Shown here piece by piece: positions 44,163-55,272 of a stretch of DNA of 64,000 nucleotides (within the stretch, counting starts at the first letter, position 1; the number at the start of each line of letters is the position of its first letter). Source of the DNA: Climacium dendroides. Lineage: Eukaryota > Streptophyta > Bryopsida > Hypnales > Climaciaceae. The stretch spans positions 480,001 to 544,000 of the forward strand of contig OX467088.1 in the NCBI GenBank assembly GCA_950106755.1. The letters run 5' to 3'. The translations under genes were made by a program, and so were the position numbers. The notes beneath the pieces are model-generated. The model did no database searches and was not told the DNA's origin. It saw only the letters and a list, made by a program, of their open reading frames with translations.

Positions 44163-47100
44163 CTACATGTCAATCCTCTCAAATTGTCGTTTGGTTTCCG
44201 GAGAGTGGTCATCCTCCTCTTCAATCTTCCGTTTATTCTTCTTCTTCGGAGACAGCTCTACTTCGTGGGCCCTCAAAGCCCTCACAACACAATCTATGTC
44301 ATCCATCAGTTGTTTTATCATTTCATCCTCACTTTTCATCATCCAAGCTTTATCGCCTCCCTCTCCTAGATACTTCCTCCACTTGGTTATAATGTCCTTC
44401 ATGTTCATGTCAAAATCCTTTGCAACGTCTTCCATCTTATGCTCTGTAGATGATTTACCGTTTAGGTCCACCACAGAACGAACTCTTGCTGCTTCTTCCA
44501 ACTTCGACAAAATGAGGGCCCACCCTATCAAATCCGTATTGTAGCCCGCAAATTGCTTTATGACTTTTGGATCACGCTCAACCTCCACCAAGAGGTCATT
44601 TGGACCCTCTCTCTTCCATTCCTTCTCGGGACTTCGAAAGAACTTTTGGTGCTGTATGCTCCAATGTCCGCCCATGTTGTGACAGAACAACTCTCGAGCC
44701 TCGCTATTCTTAATCTCGAAGGCACGCAACTCAACCTCCACGTCAGACGTCATCCAAAAGAATTTATCTTTGGTGGGAAATGGGCCATCGCATAGCTCAT
44801 ATATTTGTGATCGAGCATCCCACTTCATTGGTTTCCCCCAATGCAAATAGTTCTGAAATTTGTATGGCTCTTGGTCAAGTGGAAGGTTCCATCGATTGTA
44901 TTCGTGCCCCGTAGGCATATGGTACAAAATCCCTAGCATTTCATACAGCCTTGGACTCAGAGGAATATGACATTCTAGACAACGGCGTTGAAATTTCGCC
45001 GATCTTTGAATGCAAAACACATGGAATGTATGGCGACACTGTCCCAATGCTATAGCTCCTTCGGGCCCAAAACAACCTTGGCAAAGAGAACAATGACCCT
45101 TCTAGATGGGAGTATTTGGAAAACTTTCTAGCACTGTAAGCTCCTTCTCATGTTGCTGGAAATGAGCTGACAACGTGCCATAAGGGACCCATCTTTCCTC
45201 CGCTTCCAAAGTCCAATCAATGTTCTCCGTATCATAGGTCTTTCCTTGGTTTAGCCGCTCATACATCCTATCCATGTTCCTCCAAACTGTAAGTTTTAAA
45301 TCAGGGTCCTTTCTTTCCTCCTCCAACTTCTCCACAAAACGCTCATAAGAACTCTTGACATTCTCGTATACTGTGTCTGATTGCAATGCATACCTCAAGA
45401 GCCCGTTCATGAGTCCGGATGATACTGAGGAATGATCTTGTAGTTGCCGCGCCCACACCATCCACCGTAAATCTACATTTTCCTTTGGAAGGATTTCACT
45501 TAGTACCCCTACTTCCATGATTCGTTTCATTGTTGATTTGGCCTCATTCTTTCCTCGAACTGCCAAGTCCAATTGATGCCTTAACTCTTCAACTTCCGGA
45601 TTTTGTGACTACATGGAAGCATCTTCAAATGAGGGGAAAACTATGGATTTTGGACTCGGAATGCGCTGTCGGAGTTCTACGGTCCCATCCTCAGCTTTGC
45701 CCTCGTCAAGAGGAAGAGATAGTTGATCGCTCTCTGGTGTTGGTTCACTTGCCTCTAATAGCCCTATTCCGCCAAGCGATTGTTGACCTGCCTTCTCGTT
45801 CTATAATGTTCACAATGTTTTGCGATGCTCTTCTAACATCTCTTTGCATGTCTTCAACTCCAACACCAACTTCTCATTCATAGCCTTAAGATTCTCATTC
45901 ATGGCCTTCAAATTGTCATTCGTTCCCTTCAAAGTCTTGTTATTTTTCTTGACACTCTCATAGTCATTACCCAAGGGCTTCAAGTTTGGGGTCGGCCTCC
46001 AATACAACGTGTTGTATTTGCTCTCCAATATCTCATACTTTGCCTTGAGGTCATCATGATCTTCTTTGGAGTAACGCACCTCCTTCAACTCCAAATTCTA
46101 CTGTTCCAAAAAAATTTTATACTTAAGGTCTTCCAACTTCTCGTCTTGTAGTTTGTCCGCAAACTCGACAAACTTTCTGAAAGCCAAAGCACCATGAAGA
46201 ACGGATGGTGTCATTTTCGTAAATGTATCAGTTATTTGCGCAAGAGCAGGCGTCAATACAGCCACAACTCTAGCTGTACATGATAGAGAATACGCCATTC
46301 TAAATATCTCACCAAATCCTGATGTTGAATTGCCTGAAGTGGAGCTGCGTCCTTCATTTGTAGTGCCATCTTCATTAGGATTTCCCTCTACATTTGCAGG
46401 GCCACCTTCATTTATAGTGCTCCCTTCATTTCCGCCATTTGTTGCTTCTCTCTGAATTTCAAATTGATTCCATCGGAGGGAACACTGCAACAAGTTCTCC
46501 ATCTCGTCTAGTGGAGGCATCTTTTGTAGAGTCTTGAGATCCTCTGGGCCCAACAAAGCTAGCAACGGATGATCTTGGATAATCGGGGTCTCTTTGTTGT
46601 TGTTCACAGCAGCCTCGTCTTTAGAATCCATCCTTACATCTGTCGGTTGAGTTGGATGCTCTTCATTTTGGTTTGGTGAAGTCCGAATTGCATTTTCAGG
46701 TCTGGACAGTAGGCTTGGTTTTTTCCTTGATTTAGGAGACGGAGGGACATAGAACATGATGTCTTGTGCTGTGTCTGCTAAAAACCGGTCAATACAAGCG
46801 TGAGCCTCCTTCATGTCTTGAATGTCTTCTCTATCTTCAATGTCTTTGATAGGATCCTCTTCTTGGTGCTTCTGTGACATCGATGTAGATCCATGTTCTG
46901 TTGGCCGAGGGAGCTTCATTGCAATGTTGCTTTTTGGCACCTCTTCTAACATGTTTTGTGTAGGATTCAAATCCGTCAGTGGAGTCAAAAACACCTCTCC
47001 CTCCACATCGTCTAGAAGACAAGTGCTTCCGTTTGTGGGGTCCCCCATACAAGCCGGTTCTATCGCCATTTTCTTTCCATTCAGCACTTCCGTACGACGC

Positions 47101-47635
47101 ACTTGGATTTCAAGAGGGATTTGAATTGATTCCACAGCGTCCTCTAATGCTTTTTTTTTTCACTTGCTTCAGGAAGTTGCGCCTTCGGAACAAACATATC
47201 AGGGATATGTTTCTGATGTCTGCCAATCGCAAGTGGCAATGTCACTACCGTAGGATACGTACTCCAATCCGCATAAACCATGCCTGCCAAGCTGTAATTA
47301 ATTTTGCCCTTGCTCATAGCCTTCTCTGGAAATAAGGCCTTCCACACCTCCATCGAACGGTGCACAAAATGATCATTGAGGCAATTCAATAGTTTAAAAC
47401 AATATTCACGGGTGTGAAGAGGGTGACACTCTCGAGGCCACAACTTCCCAATGTGATACATTTTCACGTATTTGCAGCACAATTTAGAGGTCCAATACTC
47501 CACATCCTCTTTTTCCCAACCCGTCTCAGCCTTGATGTTGACATCATCCAAAATGTCAAATCGTAGCTTATGACCAACGCCCTTCGGTTTTGACTTCTTC
47601 TTGCCTTCAGTTGCAGCACTACTTGCCCCCGCCAT
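44163..47635 (-). pseudogene. long RING-like-finger protein of a mobile element (decayed)
   Basis: About 1,157 codons from ATG 47635 (MAGASSAATEGKKKSK). N-terminal domain, residues 25-150: WEKEDVEYWTSKLCCKYVKM, YHIGKLWPRECHP, HFVHRSMEVWKALFP and KINYSLAGMVYADW. A frameshift sits in an A10 run (47151-47160 on +), after which the frame restores ALEDAVESIQIPLE. The middle is disordered, with degenerate NEG(G) repeats, then a coiled coil with NENLKAMNEKL-type repeats (45810-46094). C-terminal RING-like zinc finger at about 45101-44950: CSLCQGCF...CRHTFHVFC...CLECHIPL. After that a Lys/Glu-rich helical region and a basic tail (SPKKKNKRKIEEEDD). In-frame stops: TAG 46098-46100, TGA 45810-45812, TAG 45801-45803, TAG 45609-45611, TAG 45102-45104. 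Shares its N-terminal domain with the ORF at 50287. Possible E3-ligase-like role by analogy only. Confidence 0.55.
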
Positions 47636-47889
47636 GACTGCTTGAGTGTCGAGTACTCATTTGCAATTTTAGAATGGAACTTTCCAATATATAATCCCCA
47701 TTCTCTCAAAATATATAATGTGCTTCACTATCTCCAAACGTATGTAAGTAACCAAGGACCAAAATCCAATGTAGTATGATCAAAATATGACCTCCACTCT
47801 TCAACACATAGGAGCAACTAGCGCGTGAAGCAATAGTAGCACATCCGACATGGTAGTGATTCCCAAATGGAAGAGTGAAAGTGAGGAAA
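47636..47889. other. 5' flank of the RING-like ORF
   Basis: Mixed, non-coding. Nothing recognised. Confidence 0.35.
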
Positions 47890-48215
47890 TGTATGTTGGC
47901 CGTCCGCCAATATACCCGTCCGCTCCCAGACCTAAAAGAGGCCCGGGACCGGACCTATCCCGGACCACGCGGACATGGCCCAAGCTGGCGGATGGGCGGA
48001 CGGAGCTGCCCCATCCGCCGACGAAGCGGCCGGCCAGCCCGGTCTAGGTCTGCCCGGTGGACGGGCAGACGAAGTTGCCCTGTCCGCCGCCGAAGCGACC
48101 GGCGTCTAGGTCCGCTTGGCGGACGGGCGGACAAAGCTGCCCCGTCTGCCACCGAAGCAGACGACCCGACTGCGTCCGACCGCCCCATCCGCCCCGTCCG
48201 CCTAGCCCGTCGCCT
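47890..48215. repeat. GGACGG/GTCCGCC block 3 with about 62-bp tandem units
   Basis: Three diverged units of about 60-68 bp. Each carries GGCGGACGGGCGGAC, a short spacer, then GCCCCGTCYGCC and CGAAGCGACCGG-like segments, so each unit is itself an imperfect palindrome. Confidence 0.7.
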
Positions 48216-48414
48216 ATTATTTCGAGGCATCCAAATTTTTTCCAATTTGGCATGAAACCTAGGATTCTTCTCGTTCGCCTTTACTTACTGTCAGTTTTTT
48301 TGGGTCAATTAAAGTTTCAGCATCCTATGCTTTTGTCATTAACCCAGAAAATAAGAAATAGACAAGTTATAATCAGATTTTAAATAATCATTTAGAGTTC
48401 TTTGAAGTTTACAG
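48216..48414. other. intergenic
   Basis: AT-rich, nothing recognised. Confidence 0.3.
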
Positions 48415-48456
48415 TGAGACCCTAAACCCTAGAACCCTAAAACCCTAAAACCCTCA
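48415..48456 (-). repeat. interstitial telomere-like tract (CCCTAAA type)
   Basis: About five degenerate CCCTAAA/CCCTAGA units in a row. Confidence 0.6.
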
Positions 48457-49046
48457 ACTCTTAGTCTCCTACATTTCAGATTACGCCATTTTTTTGAACA
48501 AATTGTAAATTTGTAATATTCATTTGAAATTGTATGCATACAAATTTTAACTAGACATAAAGGATATTATTTTTTTATTTATTTTTTCATCATGTAGGAT
48601 ATTTCAAAGGGAAAGAAAAAAACAAGAACATGATCAATATTAGTGATGAAGTGAAACGTTATAATTTACAATTGACCAAATTGAGATGGTGCTACAATCA
48701 CAACAATTACTTCAAGGGATTTGGTTTTGGTTCTTATTTTGAACATCATGGACAATTTCCATTGACTTCAAGGTGTTTTGTACATATGGACTTATAGAGA
48801 AGCCAAAAATGTATATAACTTATGCATGTCACACACTGCAACGCCATGTTTGTACTGTATTTTGTAATGCCCTTTTTTGATTAGGATTGTTTTAAAAGTA
48901 AGGATATACAAAGAGTGTAAGACTTCACAACATTTCTAAAATTAGTAGAACTGTAAAATCCTTACTCATTGTGAAAAGCATTATAATCTTTTAATCCATA
49001 AAAAATATGTTTTTGTGTGTGTTTTTTTTGTTTTTGTTTTTTTTTG
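48457..49046. other. AT-rich intergenic DNA
   Basis: No gene or structured repeat seen. Confidence 0.35.
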
Positions 49047-49130
<84 letters not shown>

Positions 49131-49131
49131 C
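49047..49131. repeat. (TA)n microsatellite joined to a poly-T run
   Basis: About 25 TA units followed by about 30 T. The lengths of such runs may reflect assembly as much as biology. Confidence 0.9.
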
Positions 49132-49392
49132 TTGGAGAATTTGCAACGTGAAGCAATAAAAAAAATTTAATTTCTATTTGTATAAGTTCTTCTTTTATCT
49201 AAGGCTGGGTTTATACTGTGCCTAAGGCCGGATGAAAGTCCTGCCGGATTTGCCTTCGATCCATTCTTCAACCCGGCCCTATGAAAGTCAAGTTTGTGAT
49301 GGAAACTCTTGTACAAAATCTTGAATAAGAAAATTATAATCAATCATTTAGAAAATTGGATTTTTGATGCTAAAGTTAGATTTAGAATAGAC

Positions 49393-49397
<5 letters not shown>

Positions 49398-49429
<32 letters not shown>

Positions 49430-49474
49430 CATATATATACATATATATACATATATATATATACATATATATAC

Positions 49475-49505
<31 letters not shown>

Positions 49506-49535
49506 CATATATATACATATATATATATATATATA
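49398..49535. repeat. (TA)n / ACATATATAT compound microsatellite
   Basis: TA repeats interrupted at regular intervals by ACATATATA, a mini-satellite-like pattern. Confidence 0.9.
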
Positions 49536-49824
49536 ATCTACTAAGAATAGCAACTTGGTTAAGTATTATTAGACTTAGAATCTCTATTCTCATAGATAAT
49601 TTTCTTTCTTATTTAGTATTTAGGAAGCTTTAATTCATTTAATTAGGATTTGTTATGAGATTTCAATTTGTTTTCATCAATTTTTTTGAGATTTCAACTT
49701 ATGCCTTGTTATAAATTCTAAAAATTTCACTACATGCCATATTTATTTTATTTTTTAATTAATTTTTAACGAATCTGACTCGAGCATAGGGTATTCCAAG
49801 TGATGAACTTCAATGTGTATAAGG
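49536..49824. other. AT-rich intergenic DNA
   Basis: Nothing recognised. Confidence 0.35.
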
Positions 49825-50100
49825 ACGGCCCGTTTGCCGTTCGCCCGTCCACCGTCTACCGTCTGCTGTCCGTCCGACAGTCCACCGCCCGTTGTCCGTC
49901 CACCGCGCGGTCAAAGCATCCGTCCGCGGGCTCCGTTCGATCCAATCGTCCGCAGTTCGTTGAGGTCGTGCGATTGGACGTACCGAGGCATATTGCCCGT
50001 CCGATCTAGCGGTCGGCCCGTCCGCCCGTTGGATTTGGGCAGTGATGTCAGCATCAGCGGACGGTATAAAGAGGGGCGCGGACGGCCCATTCCGCGCAGT
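49825..50100. repeat. GTCCGCC/CCGTCC block 4 (opposite strand sense)
   Basis: The same word family as blocks 1-3 but C-rich on +, hence inverted. It leads into the promoter of the 50287 ORF. Confidence 0.7.
50061..50072 (+). promoter_or_regulatory. TATA box candidate for the 50287 ORF
   Basis: ACGGTATAAAGAGG lies about 220 bp upstream of the ATG, just after a TGATGTCAGCATC element. This is a position-based guess. Confidence 0.35.
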
Positions 50101-50286
50101 TGTTTCCCTTGCGAAGTGGGCAGATCCAACGCTAATTGGTATTTGTGAGCCCCTTTCGATTTGGAGCGTGAACAACTGTGAATGAATTAACTTAATTTTT
50201 TGTAATCTCTTCATCACCTTCTCAATTATAGAAATTGTAAACTTCTCACTCAAATATTGCATTCGGTGCGGAAAAGAAGGATTACC

Positions 50287-51393
50287 ATGGCTCCAAAAGG
50301 ATTTCCCAATCCGCTAAAAAAGAGTACAAAGGGAAAATCACAAGACATGGATTGGGATGCCTACTTCAACCACTTTTGTGTGGCTGAAGAGGGATGGCAA
50401 TACGAGCCCAAAGCAGTATGGACTTGCACAACGTGCCAAGAGTATGTGAAAATGTCACACATTGCGAAACTCTAGCCAGCAGATAACACGGTTGTATTAG
50501 AGAGACAAGTGAGACGGTGGGAAGGTCCTATGAACACTTGCAAGAGTGAACATTTCAAGCAGAGATACAAGGAGATTTGGGCATCTTGCGGTCTAGGTGC
50601 TTCCAAACCAAATATCATGAACTATTCCACCATGGCAATGATTTGGACGGAGATTGTACTCCAGAAAGATGTGGATTCGGGTACGGTGCCTGCAAAGGAC
50701 AAGAAGACCAAATTAAGTTGTGACAAAGTGGTGATAGACACCAACTGGATTGGCTCAAGCGATTGCATGCCGGAGTGGTCTAATCGTGGTCAATTTGGAT
50801 TTCCACCGGAACCATTGCCAGATGCAGAGGACAATGATGATGATGACGAAGAAGACTTACCACCTCCACCTCCACTTCCACAAAGGCACGTACGTCAAGA
50901 AGAGCGCGAAGACTTGGACTTCCAAAATCAATTGCAAGAGGCAACAAGGAATAGTATTTTAGATCAAGGTCGCCCGTGTCAACAACGGTCACCACCTCGT
51001 CATGATCGTGATGTGCGTTGCCCGCAATATGGAGGAGGAAGTTCGCATTTTAGCCCTGGCCCCTACGATGACTTCCAAAACATACGAGGAAGCCATGAAT
51101 GCACAAGGTTCACGGACTACGGTGGATCTCAATATGGTGGGTCGCAATTCTATCCGGGGACAGGAGGCCTGGATTCATATGGGCCTCGTGGAAGCTCATA
51201 CTACACCGGCTCAAGCGAACGAGGGACAAGAGGGTCCGAGGCAAATGCATCATCTCCTCCACCTCCACCATTTTGGGGTCCATACTTCTCCGATTACGGA
51301 CAAAGAGGAGGGTCTGGCGGATATGGGCGATCTGGTGGCTTCGGTCCCACACCCAAAGGTCGAAATGACGATAGTAGTTCGGATTCAGAATAG
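50287..51393 (+). pseudogene. element ORF: zinc-finger-like N-domain plus Gly/Tyr-rich tail, one TAG
   Basis: A frame of 369 codons from ATG 50287 (MAPKGFPNPLKK) to TAG 51393, with one internal TAG (50473-50475) in AKL*PADN. The related ORF at 47635 reads GKLWP here, so TGG->TAG (CTC TAG CCA, a CTGG->CTAG change) is likely. Residues 20-125 align with the N-domain of that ORF: W....VW....CQEYVKMSHIAKL, HFKQRYKEIW, IMNYSTMAMIW. Two CxxC-type pairs may bind zinc. Then come an acidic DDDDEED run, a Pro-rich segment (PPPPPLPQRH) and a low-complexity tail rich in Gly, Ser, Tyr and Phe (YGGSQYGGSQFYPG), prion-like in composition. The function is unknown; a nucleic-acid-binding or condensate-forming role is inference. 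Confidence 0.5.
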
Positions 51394-51780
51394 AGCATAA
51401 TGTAGTTTAACTATTTAAAACATCATATTCATTAAAATGGGAGTTTTCTAGTGAAATGGGAGTTTTCCAGTGAAATGAGAGTTTTAAGAAACACTACAAA
51501 TCAAAATTGAGCAATGCAATGTCATTTGAAGCATGCATATATTAGCAAAATTACCAAATAACATGTATTAATTACATTTTATATATCCATTTACTGAAAG
51601 GTGCCAAAGAATGTACATATATGTCATCTATAAATGTACAATCAAAATGGAATGCGACTTTGTATAAGTAAATTTACCAATAAGCTGATCCAATTTACGA
51701 GTACGTGATAAATTGGCAACCACCATTTTCAGTCTATTGCTAGTGAAGTAGCAAGCTCAGTGTTTGAACTACAAATATCT
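51394..51780. other. intergenic
   Basis: AT-rich, with a short GGGAGTTTTCYAGTGAAAT repeat near 51440-51480. No gene. Confidence 0.4.
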
Positions 51781-52449
51781 CTATACTGTTATTATTGCTC
51801 TACGTAAATCTAGTGAATTATATGAAACATATCGTGTGTCAGATTTACTCTTTAGCTTCTCGATTGCCTTCAAAATCTGTGGTCCTCGACTATATCTAGT
51901 TTCTATTTTCTGGTTCTCACGGAAGAATTGCCGCCGCTGCAACTTTAATGACTTCCGTTCCCATGCATCCCACGTTGGAGTGGAGCAACAACTACGCGAG
52001 ATTTCGCCATGTGATCGCTTCACTTGAATCCCTTCAGACAACGCTTGTTGACGTGGAAGGAGTGGTGCAATAGGAGGGAGTGTTGGACATGTCCGCACCA
52101 GCAGCATCGACTTCATTGATGATGGATGGAATGAACATTCGACGTCCCCATAAAGCTGCCGTTGAGGTAGTCTATCAGACGGCAACGAAAAAGAAGGATG
52201 GCTTGTAGACTTCAATGGAGACGGAGAGGAAGAAAGTGGTGGACGAGGCCTCCTACTTGGGGGACTGTCCACCACATTATCATCAATGGGCTTAGTTGAA
52301 AAGTCCATAGTAGAATTTGCCGTAGCCGCTGAGCAAAGAAAGTTTCCAGTGCTGAGTATTACGTACTGTCCATAGTCCATAATAGAATCCATAGACGGTG
52401 CGCAAGGAAGGCCACCTTCTACAACAAGCCTCGTGGCGGTGCTCATGAT
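51781..52449 (-). CDS. hypothetical ORF, Pro/Ser-rich, probable 3' exon
   Basis: A 221-codon ORF from ATG 52446 (MSTATRLVVEGGLPC) to 51781, preceded on the minus strand by TTTTTCAG, a good acceptor, so it may be the last exon of a longer gene. Residues 60-110 are Pro/Ser-rich (PPSRRPRPPLSSSPSP) and the C-terminal 70 residues are basic. No recognised domain. The upstream ORF (52668-53222) is the natural partner, but I could not make the frames join. Confidence 0.3.
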   Translation of the reverse strand: MMSTATRLVVEGGLPCAPSMDSIMDYGQYVILSTGNFLCSAATANSTMDFSTKPIDDNVVDSPPSRRPRPPLSSSPSPLKSTSHPSFSLPSDRLPQRQLYGDVECSFHPSSMKSMLLVRTCPTLPPIAPLLPRQQALSEGIQVKRSHGEISRSCCSTPTWDAWERKSLKLQRRQFFRENQKIETRYSRGPQILKAIEKLKSKSDTRYVSYNSLDLRRAIITV

Positions 52450-52667
52450 CTGAAAAACATCCCATGATTAAATGAAAGGTCATTAAATGCAAATATGAAA
52501 AAAACACAAGATTCTTGAGCAAATTGAATCTAGCAACACAGTTGAAGTTGTACAGAAAAAACACAATTTTCATTCATAATCATGTAAATAACGATGTACA
52601 TATTAGGTGGTACTGAGCTGAAATGGCAAATCGGTCCTATTTCAACTGTATACTTCCAAGCTTTAAC

Positions 52668-53222
52668 CTAACTAATACTAGTGGATGCACGAACTGCATC
52701 CATGAGTCTGTCATAGTCCTTCCGATTCCTTTTGTCGCATAGCATCCTCTGCCCAATTCTTCCAGGATCATGTTCTCTAAAAGATTTCAACCCTTGGTTG
52801 CCAAAAGTGTGTAGACGCTGAAACCAGGGAAGCAATACATCAAACAAAAATGTGCCTTTTGGACCGTTTCCCCTATAGCTCTATGACTTTGGAAATACTA
52901 CATTATTAGGCTTGTTCATTATGTGTTTTACTAGGCTATCATAGACTACAACAGAATTGTCAACTGCAAAGCTTCCATTGGAGCCCTTCAACAATGTATC
53001 CAGATTCTTAAGAAACAAGTCTTTATCAAACCCTGTCTCCTTGAAAGTGGAAAACCTTTCTGATTTATATCTGCGTTTAAGTGTGTCGCATGCATCTTGC
53101 CATAGAATGAGAAAGGGATCAACTACGTTTCGAAAAAGATACTTGCATATCAATTCAGTAGTGGACTTCTTCATGGAGCTCCAAACTGAGATGAATGCAA
53201 TTTTTCCTATCTCCGAAAGCAA
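52668..53222 (-). pseudogene. hypothetical ORF fragment, one TAG
   Basis: One frame from 53222 (MLSEIGKIAFISVWSSMKKS) to TAG 52668-52670, interrupted by TAG 52881-52883. It contains YLFRNVVDPFLILWQDACDT, VVVYDSLVKHIMNKP, LFDVLLPWFQRLHTFG and KRNRKDYDRLMDAVRAS. It looks like folded, helical protein but matches no family I know. The frame continues upstream of the first Met (PNAPI), so the start is unclear. Confidence 0.35.
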
Positions 53223-54067
53223 AATGGGAGCATTTGGGTCGCACCCACACAGCCTTGGGTCCCACTAGAGCGGGTTCGATTACAGAGTGCGGTTCCTAGG
53301 AGTCCATGACTTTTTGGTGAGACACCCCCTTCAACTTTCAATCATCAGACACATAGAATGCCATTTAGGTCCAGGATAACATTGACTCACTTGTTTGTGA
53401 CCCTGGACCTGAATGGCCGATTCACACACTCCTAAGATCCTTCACGACCAGATGGAGGGCCGGATCCCTACTATCAAACGGACGAATGCGCAAGCGGTTA
53501 CAATCGTCTACGGTCCCATTGCAGATTCATAACAACATCACAAAGAAGCAAAAGTCCGTAGGAGCTTAGAAGCACAAACTTCAAACCGCACCTACAAAAA
53601 ACTGAACAGATGGAATGAGTATGGAACCATACCTGATGCTAGAAGGATTCACCGGCCGCTAGGAAATTATCATGCGTTGCTGTTGTAAGTCTAGAAACAT
53701 TGACCACTTTCTCTTCTTTGCGTGAAGTTTTTTCAATGTTTTGAAGAATATCATGGACAATGATATGAAGAAGGGATGGCGGATGTGAAGGTGAAGTGGG
53801 ATCGGAAAAATTTGTCAAATTCACAAGCCCTGCGATTCAGTAAATATGAAATGATATTATGTGAGATGAAAATACATAATTAATTGCCTCAAGAAAATGA
53901 GTGTGGCCATACAAAAAAGAGCTTGGTTATACAAAAATGAGTTTGCAAGCTCAAAACCAAATTGTTCAATGCACTAGAAGTTCATTTGACAACACATGAT
54001 CCTACTATCTGCACTCTATGTACAAGGAATCAGCTCGAGTCGAGCTGATACAAATGACATCGAGTGA
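53223..54067. other. spacer between element ORFs
   Basis: No gene. A GCGGGTTCGATTAC word at about 53269-53282 resembles a tRNA T-arm, but no tRNA folds around it. Confidence 0.35.
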
Positions 54068-55157
54068 TTACTGGGCACAACCTGCTTGTGGCTTGCCGGT
54101 GGAAATGCCTTGACTTTCTTGTACTACTTCAATTGTTTCCACCTCCAGGTTGTGCCCTATGTCAACCACCTCTGCCAGCTTTGTTGGTGCTTGCACGTCA
54201 GCACCTACATTGCCTTCTACCATGGTGGCCGTATGTTGAGATGATGCCTCACGACTCTCAGTAACTTCCTTTGGAGGAGGAGGGTCGAGCACTGATTCTC
54301 CATGAGGAAGAGGTGGCACTACTGCTTCAACATCCTATGGAAAGGACATAGCGCCGTCACTTGATACGGAGGGGTGATTCTGGAGAAGAAGTACTTGAGA
54401 AGCTGACGCGGGATCCAACGAGGCAATTAGTGTGGCCTGTCTACCAGTAATATAACTTTGCCAAATTTCCCTGTTCTGCTTCTGCTCGTCCACAAAACTC
54501 CTAGTAAGGCATTCAAACCACTTGTTTAACTCCTCGTGAAGCCTCCTATTCTCTGCCCGTTCGTTTACTTGTTCAAGTTGAATGTTCTCTTATTGTTGTA
54601 TTACAAACGCCAAGGTCTGCGCAATGGACTCCATTAGGTTCACTTTCGCTTTTTTTGCCAATTGTTTTTGTGACACAGGGGATGGTGATGTTGGAGTTGT
54701 TGCAGTTGGTGGAGGCAAATCCAATGAAGTTGATGAGCCCGGCATGTCTTGCAAGGAAAGAGCACCTGGCGTGGGCATTGCTTCGAGTCCGTCATCATCA
54801 TACTTATCTTCGTCGTCCTCCTCGTCATCTTCATCAACTTCTGCATGCCTTTTGCATGCACGGCTAATTGGGGACCCTGACGTGGATTTGTTTTTCAATT
54901 TCCTTGGCGTTGTGTGCGACCTCGGAACTGCCGGAAATTGTTCTTCATCAACCTGGTACCCTGTCTCTAGAAAATCATCTCTATCCAACTTAATTGCAGT
55001 TGTAGCAATGTCACTCCACATATCGGACTCTATGTCCGGAACTGCAACATACACATTCATACCGCTCATCTGCATGGTTGTGACATGAAAGACGCGATTA
55101 GAGACCAAGACTTTCAAATACATATTTTGCATTATTCTAGAAGTCAATAAAATAGCG

Positions 55158-55188
55158 TGCAATTTAGGTTGGTGCAACCTGAAATGTA
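55158..55188. repeat. intronic palindrome P1
   Basis: TGCAATTTAGGTT, a short spacer, then AACCTGAAATGTA. In the second intron of the ParB/MTase-like gene. Confidence 0.75.
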
Positions 55189-55240
55189 TGAATGCGAAGG
55201 AAATTCAGGAAATGCTAAGACACAAATGTATGTGAAGGAG

Positions 55241-55272
55241 TGTGCAATTTAGGTTGGAGCACCCTAAAATGC
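55241..55272. repeat. intronic palindrome P2
   Basis: TGTGCAATTTAGGTT...ACCCTAAAATGC. It starts within 15 bases of the splice donor at 55285. Confidence 0.7.

Noticed and set aside
49309..49593. ORFs of repeated Tyr-Ile on both strands.
   Set aside because: They are translations of the (TA)n microsatellite.
53265..53290. A GGTTCGA word that could be a tRNA T-arm or a SINE B box.
   Set aside because: No cloverleaf, no A box at the right distance, no acceptor stem.
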